A stretch of 12,150 nt of DNA, from positions 1 to 12,150 of the forward strand of contig JAPUJS010000465.1 of NCBI GenBank assembly GCA_027296045.1. The letters are read 5' to 3'. A model generated the notes under the pieces. It was not told the DNA's origin and searched no databases. It worked only from the letters and a program-made list of their open reading frames with translations. Of the stretch, positions 7,095-12,150 are shown piece after piece. The translations under genes were made by a program, and so were the position numbers. Origin of the DNA: a bacterium (GTDB lineage Bacteria > Latescibacterota > UBA2968). How positions within the stretch are numbered: position 1 is the stretch's first letter; the number at the start of each line of letters is the position of its first letter.

Positions 7095-8144
7095 TCAGGT
7101 TGAAAACCCGTAAAAGGCGCGGGCGTTTTCGTGCATGATTTTGGGAATCAGGGAATCGGGCAATCCTTTGGGCAATGCATCTTCTGGCGCATGGAAGTGC
7201 ATATGGGGATAATCTGTGGCAAACAGGAGGAGATTGTCGGAGCCCATTTGTTCGAGGTTTTCGGACAGTTGATCGATGTTGGCGGGGGCATCAAAGGGCT
7301 GAATGGTGAGTCGGATGTGTTTGTGGATGTATTCGGTTGGGGGCTGTTTGAGCCAGGGCATTTCCCGGCGGATGCCTTTCCAGTCTTTGTCGAAGCGCCA
7401 CATCAGGGACGGGAGCCAGGTGCAGCCGCTTTCGAGCAGGACGACGCGCAGGTCCGGAAACTGGTTGAAAGCACCGCCGGAGATGAGGCTTAGAAGCTGG
7501 GATTGGAAGACGCTGGCCATGCCGGTGTATTCTTCGATGTAGAAGGTGGACCAGCCGGACGGGGTGGGTGGGTTGCCCGGGTTGCCGCCGAAGTGAAGGG
7601 CCAGGGCCAGGTTGTGCGTTACGGCGGCGGCAAACAGCGGATGGAAGTTGCGGTTTCCATAGGGCTGGGGGCTTCGGACGGGCAGGAAGATCTGGACAAA
7701 CCCCGGATGGTTGCCCAGGCGATTGATTTCTTGGATGGCCAGGTCGGGGAACTGTGGGGGAACGACCAGGGAGGCGCGAAGGCGTGGTTCTTTGTCGAGC
7801 CATTCGGCGATTTGCCAGTCGTTGACGGCCTGTGCCAGGGCCAGGGCGGCGTCTGGATTGGGGATGCTGTCGACGGCGTAGTTGCAGGTGAGGATGCCGA
7901 GTTCGGCGTTCCAGGCGTCCAGGGTGTGTTCCCGAAGCAGGTCCAGGTTGGAGCCTGGCGGACCGGTGTCTGGTTTGGCGTCGGGCCGGATGGAGGTTCT
8001 GGCACTTGCAGGATAGGCATTTGTGGATGCGCCCCCGAAACCGGTTTGTTCGAGCTGGTCTTGCCAGTAGTCGGAGAGATAGGGGTAGAGGGCTTTGGTG
8101 TTTGGAACGGTGTTGTGGATGTCGCAGTCGATGACGGGATGCAT
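7095..8144 (-). CDS. Amidohydrolase family 2 protein, copy 2
   Basis: 349 residues. The start at 8144 has only a distant AAGG 11 nt upstream, so initiation may be weak. Metal-site motifs are DCDIHN at the very N-terminus (D8, H10), LALHFGG with H184, VVLLESG with E238, and LLFATDYPHMHFH with D311. It is cytoplasmic (no leader) and of usual length. It differs from copy 1 around the mouth of the active site: HMHFH follows the catalytic DYP here, where copy 1 has HWDFD, and the loop after the barrel His differs, which suggests a different substrate. The 174-nt upstream gap separating it from the M14-like gene holds three ATGTTTC copies and may contain its promoter. The reaction could be hydrolysis or decarboxylation; I cannot choose. 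Confidence 0.9.
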   Translation of the reverse strand: MHPVIDCDIHNTVPNTKALYPYLSDYWQDQLEQTGFGGASTNAYPASARTSIRPDAKPDTGPPGSNLDLLREHTLDAWNAELGILTCNYAVDSIPNPDAALALAQAVNDWQIAEWLDKEPRLRASLVVPPQFPDLAIQEINRLGNHPGFVQIFLPVRSPQPYGNRNFHPLFAAAVTHNLALALHFGGNPGNPPTPSGWSTFYIEEYTGMASVFQSQLLSLISGGAFNQFPDLRVVLLESGCTWLPSLMWRFDKDWKGIRREMPWLKQPPTEYIHKHIRLTIQPFDAPANIDQLSENLEQMGSDNLLLFATDYPHMHFHAPEDALPKGLPDSLIPKIMHENARAFYGFST

Positions 8145-8199
8145 ATACTTAAGGACCTTGTAAACAGGATCTGGAGCAGAATTGAGGCCTATTTTTGGG

Positions 8200-8298
8200 A
8201 TGTTTCAAAACGGGACAGCGTTGAAAAATGTTTCTAGATGAATCATTTTTGATGTTTTAAGCCGTTAGGTCATTCGAAAATGTTTCGAAATAGGACAG
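8200..8298. promoter_or_regulatory. Iterated ATGTTTC motif upstream of the amidohydrolase pair
   Basis: ATGTTTC occurs on the plus strand at 8200-8206, 8228-8234 and 8280-8286. The outer two belong to an 18-nt direct repeat exactly 80 nt apart (8201-8218 and 8281-8298, 15 of 18 identical, both ending GGACAG). The last copy sits in TTCGAAAATGTTTCGAA, where the palindrome TTCGAA is repeated. This lies wholly between the stop of the M14-like gene and the start of amidohydrolase copy 2, so it looks like an operator or repeated regulator site. No clear sigma-70 boxes are seen. Confidence 0.4.
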
Positions 8299-8318
8299 TT
8301 CACCTTTTTTTCCGGCAT

Positions 8319-9545
8319 TTATGTATTATCCTCGGTATTTTGTGCATCCCACACCCGGACGGCTTCTTTTACGCACATGATCGCGTGTTGGCAGGATTGT
8401 TCCAAGGGGAATTTGTCGTGGTGTTTGATCATGTGGGAGATTGCACCGAGACGCGTGATGGCTTGAAAGCAGAGTGAGTTTTGATAGAGGCCCTCGTCGT
8501 GGGAGGTCCAGTTGCCGTGATAGGTTTCGGGGAGGGCCATCAGGCGGTCGTCGAAGGCTTCCCAGAGTTGTCGGCGTTTTGCATCGTCCATCAGGTGGGG
8601 GCGGAAGCGCAGGAGCATCTGGCCGGGTCGACGGTGCCAGTTGTTGGAATGCCATTCGATGAAGAGCCAGGGCTTTGCGGTCTTGAGGAGGTGCCACATG
8701 GCGGCCATTTCGGGCAGGACATCGGGACCTTCCTCGGCAGTAAGCCTGCCCTCGAAGTAGGGGAAGCGACCCAGGTGGTGGCTGACGCCCAGGCCGCGCA
8801 CGGTGCCGTCGGGATTGGTGGCGGGCACGAGGGTGAAGCGATGATGGGCCCGCGTTTGGGCGGCTGCGTCCGAGACCAGGTAGTCGATGACGGCCCGGGA
8901 AGTCCAGGTGCCCATTTCGGAGGGCTGAGGGGTCTGGGCCATCACGATGTGGGGCGCATCGGGGTTCCGGGAGCCGATTTCGACGCTGTAGATGGGGCGG
9001 CCTTCAACGCTGTGTCCGAGGGTGGATATCCGGACGTCTGGATGGTTTGAAATGCCGTCCAGATAGGGTTTAAGTTCGCTATAAGGGTGCCAGTGGAAGT
9101 TGCTGATGAAGAGGACGGGATCGGGTTCGTCTGCGCCCGGAAGGTCCAGGTGGAGTTCCAGGATTTCGGTATTGGGAAGGGCGCGGACGGCGTCGGGTGC
9201 CAGGTGGGACCAGGCGTCGCCCCGGCGCAGGACGGCGTGGGCCTGGTCGGCGGCGAATTTTTCACGCATGTTGCCGTGCAGGCGCACGGGCAGGTGCCGG
9301 GGTTCGGGACTTTTGTTGCAGATGCCGAAGCAATAGTAATAAGACATGCCCGAATACGCGTGGTCGCCCGGTTCGGGCTCCAGGTCGATGGCATATCCGT
9401 CGCCGTCGGGACGGAAGTTTATGCCGCTGGCGCATTCGAAGTCGGTGGCGATGAGCACGTGTTCGTCTTCGTATATATAGTTCTCGCCGCTTTCGGCACG
9501 GGTCTGGTCCCAGCTCGGGTTCCAGTGTCTGAGGCCCTGATTCAT
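8319..9545 (-). CDS. M14-like carboxypeptidase homologue, CCP-type, with altered zinc site
   Basis: 408 residues. The start at 9545 has AGGA 6 nt upstream. Residues about 22-150 resemble the N-terminal beta-domain of cytosolic carboxypeptidases (ATDFECASGIN, MSYYYCFGICN). Residues 170-400 follow the M14 order: GHSVEGRPIYSVEIG, then QTPQPSEMG (207-210), VPATNPDGTVRG (240-251) and FIEWHSNNWH (H299). M14 enzymes cut C-terminal residues or amino-acid side chains using a zinc held by HxxE and a later His. Here the first His is Gln (Q207), while E210 and H299 are kept. No obvious catalytic Glu is seen where expected; GAISHMIKHH (367-376) stands there. It may be a non-peptidase or use altered metal chemistry. 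The gene begins 3 nt after the stop of a 40-codon ORF, implying coupled translation. Confidence 0.75.
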   Translation of the reverse strand: MNQGLRHWNPSWDQTRAESGENYIYEDEHVLIATDFECASGINFRPDGDGYAIDLEPEPGDHAYSGMSYYYCFGICNKSPEPRHLPVRLHGNMREKFAADQAHAVLRRGDAWSHLAPDAVRALPNTEILELHLDLPGADEPDPVLFISNFHWHPYSELKPYLDGISNHPDVRISTLGHSVEGRPIYSVEIGSRNPDAPHIVMAQTPQPSEMGTWTSRAVIDYLVSDAAAQTRAHHRFTLVPATNPDGTVRGLGVSHHLGRFPYFEGRLTAEEGPDVLPEMAAMWHLLKTAKPWLFIEWHSNNWHRRPGQMLLRFRPHLMDDAKRRQLWEAFDDRLMALPETYHGNWTSHDEGLYQNSLCFQAITRLGAISHMIKHHDKFPLEQSCQHAIMCVKEAVRVWDAQNTEDNT

Positions 9546-9548
9546 GGT

Positions 9549-9671
9549 TTATCCTGTGAATTTTTGGAACAAGAGACGGTCGGCGATCTGATCCGGATCT
9601 TCCGCGTAGCTCAGACAGAGGGGGTTGAGCGGATCGGTCATCAGGATCAGGACGTCGGGGCGATTGGTCAT
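9549..9671 (-). CDS. Small 40-residue ORF, possible truncated sulfatase-like start
   Basis: ATG at 9671 to TAA at 9549, preceded by AGAGA-type weak ribosome binding sequence. Its stop lies 3 nt before the M14-like start, and its last codons carry that gene's AGGA. The beginning, MTNRPDVLILMTDP, resembles the RPNxLLIMTDQ opening of sulfatases, but no sulfatase C-x-P-S-R region follows and the rest is unfamiliar. Codon third positions are mostly G or C as in neighbours. It may be a deletion remnant of a longer gene, a genuine small protein, or a leader ORF coupling translation of the M14-like gene. The family call is weak. Confidence 0.4.
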   Translation of the reverse strand: MTNRPDVLILMTDPLNPLCLSYAEDPDQIADRLLFQKFTG

Positions 9672-9727
9672 GGGAATCTCTGTTAAGCAGGTTTCGGGTG
9701 GATCTTTGCAACGGGTGGAAACCGGAA

Positions 9728-10717
9728 TCACGCACAGGCGGGATCGTCGGTGCGCCAGCGATTGTAGGAGGGAATGTTGTGGACGGCCAGGCGGCTGCGG
9801 GCATCGTACCACAATTGGGCCCAGGCTTTGGGATCGTGAAGCTCGGTTTCGGGGTGGGCTCGGCTGCGGGCGACAAAGCCGGGAAAGACGTCGCGACCGG
9901 TGGATTGGCCGGTGGGGTTGTAACGCAGGTCAAGGCTGACGCGGACGTCGTCGCTTTTGTTGGGCAGGGAGCTGTGGCAGGTGCGGCGGTGAAGAAAGAG
10001 GACGTCGCCGGGGCTCATCGGACAGGTGAGCACGTTGTCCAATTCCAGGTGTTCGTCGCGGACATACAGGCCGATGTTGCTGGAACAATGGTGGCGCACC
10101 CCGTTTTTGTGGCTGCGGGGAATAATCTGAAGACATCCATTTTCAACGGTGGCTTCTGTGAGCGGAAACCAGACGGTGAGCATGTTGGTGTTGTCGGCTT
10201 CGGGAAGGACGACGCCATTGTCCTGATGCCAGGGGGTGGCGCCGACGGCAAAGCCGGCGACAAAGCCGGTGCGGGAGTCTATGGCGCCGTTTTGAATGAC
10301 GTATTCGGGCGGCTTGATGCGGATGTGCTGGACGGGGTTGGAGTAGATTTCGGGGCCGACGAGGTCTTCGATGATGTCGAGGAGTTTTTCGTTGCGTAAG
10401 GTGTGGAAGACTTCGGGGCCAACCCAGATGGGCGAGTCTTCGCGGGTGCCGAGCTGGGGCAGGGAGCAGTCGAAGTATTGGGCGTGGACTTTGCCGCTGT
10501 CCTGGTAGACCTTCATCAGGCGTTTGCCGAAAGGGAGATGGTCGTAGGTCGAGGCAATTTCCCCGTTTTCGTAGAGCTCCCCGGCGAGTCGATCCAGGAC
10601 GTCGGTGTATTCTTGTGTGACGGGCTGGAGGTCAGTCTGAGGGTCCAGGAGGCCTTTCAGGAGGAGGTAGCCTTCCTCTTCGAAGTGGGTGAGCTGGTCG
10701 GGTGTGAGTTTTTTCAT
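9728..10717 (-). CDS. Phytanoyl-CoA dioxygenase (PhyH) family protein, complete
   Basis: 329 residues from ATG at 10717, chosen because GGAG lies 9 nt upstream and LTPDQLTHFEEEGYLLLKG is the usual PhyH opening. An upstream in-frame ATG at 10747 has no such site. PhyH proteins are Fe(II)/2-oxoglutarate-dependent oxygenases with a double-stranded beta-helix. Visible iron ligands are TPWHQDNG (H164, D166) and RTCHSSLPN (H248). R259 in DDVRVSLDLRY is the expected 2-oxoglutarate-binding Arg. PRSHKNGVRHH and MSPGDVLFLHRR are typical strands. It is cytoplasmic. In environmental bacteria such proteins hydroxylate varied small molecules rather than phytanoyl-CoA, so the substrate is open. It is followed after 56 nt by the 40-codon ORF. 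Confidence 0.92.
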   Translation of the reverse strand: MKKLTPDQLTHFEEEGYLLLKGLLDPQTDLQPVTQEYTDVLDRLAGELYENGEIASTYDHLPFGKRLMKVYQDSGKVHAQYFDCSLPQLGTREDSPIWVGPEVFHTLRNEKLLDIIEDLVGPEIYSNPVQHIRIKPPEYVIQNGAIDSRTGFVAGFAVGATPWHQDNGVVLPEADNTNMLTVWFPLTEATVENGCLQIIPRSHKNGVRHHCSSNIGLYVRDEHLELDNVLTCPMSPGDVLFLHRRTCHSSLPNKSDDVRVSLDLRYNPTGQSTGRDVFPGFVARSRAHPETELHDPKAWAQLWYDARSRLAVHNIPSYNRWRTDDPACA

Positions 10718-10770
10718 CGCGGGCGTCTCCTTCCGGCACTGAGGCATGATCAGAAAGGGCGATTATTGAG

Positions 10771-10799
10771 AAGATAATGCGGGGATATAAAAAGCACAA
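10771..10799 (-). promoter_or_regulatory. Possible promoter for the complete PhyH gene
   Basis: On the minus strand TTGTGC (10794-10799) and TATCTT (10771-10776) are 17 nt apart, 54 nt before the PhyH start at 10717, in an AT-rich stretch following the truncated oxidoreductase ORF. The match to sigma-70 consensus is partial (3 of 6 and 4 of 6), so this is a tentative call. Confidence 0.25.
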
Positions 10800-10815
10800 T
10801 AGAATCTGCGTTTTT

Positions 10816-10884
10816 TTATTCAAATTGCAACCGGGCATAGTGCATAAAGATGCCGCCTGCACCGATAATGCCGATGCGATACAT
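10816..10884 (-). pseudogene. Truncated start of a Gfo/Idh/MocA-type oxidoreductase (22 codons)
   Basis: ATG at 10884 follows AGGAG by 5 nt, the ribosome binding site overlapping the TAG stop of the SGNH gene. The ORF opens with MYRIGIIGAGGIFMHYARLQ, the classic first strand and G-x-G-G-x nucleotide-binding loop of Gfo/Idh/MocA NAD(P)-dependent oxidoreductases. It ends at TAA after 22 residues, against about 330-400 for the family, and no continuation is found in the other minus-strand frames of the next 98 nt. The simplest reading is a deletion scar of a gene once third in this operon. A retained leader peptide is the alternative. Confidence 0.65.
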
Positions 10885-10892
10885 ATGTGCTC

Positions 10893-11516
10893 CTAGTTGA
10901 GGGCGTTCAGGATGTGGCTGACCACGGCTTTGGCCAGTTCGGCCGAGCCTTCCGGGGTGAAGTGTACGTTGGCAGGTCGCTGGATCTCGTCGATGCGTTC
11001 GAGGGCGTAGGTGTAGAGGTCGTTGATGGGGATTTTGTAGGTGTTCATGACCCTTTGAGCGATGAGGTTGTATTCGACTTCTTCGCCAGGTTTGCGATAG
11101 ACAGCGTCTTTGGGAACGGGGGTGGTGGCACACCAGGTGAGTTTGGCACCGGTTTGTCGGAGGCGTTTGACCAGGAGGTTTAAGTTGGCTTCGTACCGGT
11201 CGATGGGGACCTGGTGGGTGCCCCCACCGGGGTTCTGGCGTTCGCCGTCTTCGTTCATCCAGACTATGTCGTGCAGGCCCCAGTTGAAGTGGATGACGTC
11301 CCAGGGGCTGTCGCCGAGCCAGTCGTCTATTTGTTCTATCCCCCGGCTGGAGGGTCCGCAATTGGTGGGCGGGCGGTGGATGTTGGCTTTGCCCTGGAGC
11401 TGGTCGCGAACGGCCAGGGTATAGCCGATGGAAATGGAATCTCCGAGGAGCAGGACCCGGGGCAGGCCGGGGGTATCTTCGACGGGTTGGAAAGCGGGGT
11501 TGGGTTGATTTGCCAT
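10893..11516 (-). CDS. SGNH/GDSL-type hydrolase
   Basis: 207 residues. The start at 11516 follows GAGGG, which lies inside the end of the preceding PhyH gene; the two genes are 4 nt apart, so coupled translation is likely. SGNH blocks are visible: block I LLLGDSISIG (S27), block II NCGPSS (G54), block III HFNWGLHD (N78), and the C-terminal VHFTPEG (H185). LTWCATTPVP (126-135) is typical of the acetylesterase-like branch seen in Planctomycetes and relatives. There is no signal peptide, so it acts in the cytoplasm. Oddity: the residues before the catalytic His are P-A-N, so the Asp usually found at or near that place is absent. Expected activity is ester cleavage on a small molecule or sugar; the substrate is unknown. 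Confidence 0.88.
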   Translation of the reverse strand: MANQPNPAFQPVEDTPGLPRVLLLGDSISIGYTLAVRDQLQGKANIHRPPTNCGPSSRGIEQIDDWLGDSPWDVIHFNWGLHDIVWMNEDGERQNPGGGTHQVPIDRYEANLNLLVKRLRQTGAKLTWCATTPVPKDAVYRKPGEEVEYNLIAQRVMNTYKIPINDLYTYALERIDEIQRPANVHFTPEGSAELAKAVVSHILNALN

Positions 11517-11520
11517 GTGT

Positions 11521-12150
11521 TTATCCCTCTTTTTGTGTGATGTCCAGGTCCCAGGCTTGCCAGTAGTATTTGACGGGGTCGTTTTTGGACCAGTCGGTAT
11601 AGATCTCTTCCCAGGTTTGCCAGCCCATATGGGGCTGGAGGGAGTCTTCGCGGACCGGATGGCTTTGGGGTTGATAGCGGTAGTCGCAGGAGAGGCGGAG
11701 GCGGTTTTTGGATAGATTGTCGCGGCCCTGGTGAATGGTGAGGCTGTGCAGAATCAGGACGTCGCCGCAATCGAAGTCGCCACCGACCCAGCGGGTGTTG
11801 TCGCCCGGGTCGACGGCGCGGCCCCCGGCACCTTCTGCGGCGTGCACATCCAGGTTGCCCAACCGGTGGGTGCCCGGCGCACAGGCCAGGCTGCCCAGTT
11901 CGGTGGGGCAGTCGCCCAGGGGGAACCAGACGGTCCAGGTGGTTTTGGTGCCGCCGATGTAGAAATTGTCTTGATGAGGGGGGGTGGAAAAGCGTTGGCT
12001 GTTGGGGAACATGGCGCGGAGGATGTTTCGGGAATGGGGCAGGACGGGTTCGCCGAAGAGGGTTTCGAGCATGTGGATGATGGCAGGGTTCAGGGACAGG
12101 GCGTGGAAGTCACGGCATTTTTGGACATCGCAGTAGAAGGCCTGCCAGCG
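11521..12150 (-). CDS. Phytanoyl-CoA dioxygenase (PhyH) family protein, 5' end cut by window edge
   Basis: The frame is open from the window edge (codon starting at 12150) to TAA at 11521, giving 209 C-terminal residues. An internal Met at 12072 is unlikely to be the start because family-like sequence (RWQAFYCDV ... LSLNPAIIHM) precedes it. Iron ligands are TPPHQDNFYIG (H59 and D61 of the visible part) and SLTIHQGRDN (H140). R150 or R152 in NRLRLSCDYRY is the likely 2-oxoglutarate contact. It shares only the core motifs with the complete PhyH at 9728-10717 and is clearly a divergent relative, not a recent copy. It leads the visible operon with the SGNH hydrolase 4 nt downstream, suggesting that oxygenation and ester cleavage act on one compound. 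Confidence 0.9.
   Translation of the reverse strand, partial: RWQAFYCDVQKCRDFHALSLNPAIIHMLETLFGEPVLPHSRNILRAMFPNSQRFSTPPHQDNFYIGGTKTTWTVWFPLGDCPTELGSLACAPGTHRLGNLDVHAAEGAGGRAVDPGDNTRWVGGDFDCGDVLILHSLTIHQGRDNLSKNRLRLSCDYRYQPQSHPVREDSLQPHMGWQTWEEIYTDWSKNDPVKYYWQAWDLDITQKEG

Noticed and set aside
7503..8237. Long plus-strand frame (244 codons) antisense to amidohydrolase copy 2
   Set aside because: It is a mirror frame of a well-supported gene in GC-rich DNA, with Gly/Val-rich meaningless translation and no family motif.
8224..8250. AAAAATG / CATTTTT inverted repeat as terminator of the M14-like gene
   Set aside because: Only seven A/T-rich pairs with a 13-nt loop, so it would be unstable; no proper T-run follows on the minus strand.
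9698..10399. Long plus-strand frame (233 codons) antisense to the complete PhyH gene
   Set aside because: Antisense shadow of a gene with clear iron-ligand motifs; translation is Gly/Val/Ala-rich and unrecognisable.
10718..10747. Ten-residue N-terminal extension of the complete PhyH protein from ATG 10747
   Set aside because: The upstream ATG lacks a ribosome binding site, while GGAG stands 9 nt before the ATG at 10717, where the typical PhyH opening begins.
10816..11361. Minus-strand 181-codon frame running through the SGNH gene
   Set aside because: Most of it is an out-of-frame reading of the SGNH gene. Only its last 22 codons, starting at the ATG at 10884 with AGGAG before it, are meaningful and are reported separately.

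Overview
All genes that can be supported lie on the minus strand, so the window reads from its right end to its left end. The mix is two phytanoyl-CoA dioxygenase (PhyH)-type proteins, an SGNH hydrolase, two family-2 amidohydrolases, an M14-like carboxypeptidase homologue, an SMP-30/gluconolactonase-like protein and a giant secreted beta-propeller protein ending in cohesin-like and dockerin-like domains. I associate this combination with uncultured, catabolically versatile environmental bacteria of the Latescibacterota/Poribacteria kind (possibly Planctomycetes-like). This is recognition from gene content only. No rRNA, tRNA or marker gene is present to settle it. The DNA is moderately GC-rich by eye.

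Layout in transcription order. (1) 12150-10816: a 5'-truncated PhyH dioxygenase, an SGNH hydrolase 4 nt behind it, and 8 nt further a well-initiated but only 22-codon start of a Gfo/Idh/MocA-type oxidoreductase, probably the scar of a deleted gene. (2) 10717-8319: a complete PhyH dioxygenase, a 40-codon ORF with a faint sulfatase-like beginning, and a cytosolic-carboxypeptidase-like M14 protein. The last two are translationally coupled. (3) 8144-5917: two divergent tandem paralogues of the Amidohydro_2 family. The 174-nt gap upstream of them carries three copies of ATGTTTC. (4) 5874-1129: a 1581-residue exported protein with about 27 propeller blades, a CARDB-like domain split by a whole propeller, a cohesin-like domain and a dockerin-like EF-hand pair. 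A probable terminator hairpin follows. (5) 820-1: an SMP-30/gluconolactonase-like protein, cut by the window edge, with a 13-bp hairpin in its leader just upstream of its ribosome binding site.

Functionally, PhyH oxygenases, a lactonase-like propeller, amidohydrolases/decarboxylases and an SGNH esterase are what one would expect in a scavenging pathway for small organic compounds or modified sugars. No substrate can be named from the sequence. The most unusual items are the split CARDB domain and the cohesin plus dockerin in one chain of the giant protein, the M14 homologue that has Gln where the first zinc ligand should be, and the two truncated gene starts that keep good ribosome binding sites. 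I do not see a defence system, CRISPR array, transposase or prophage in this window.
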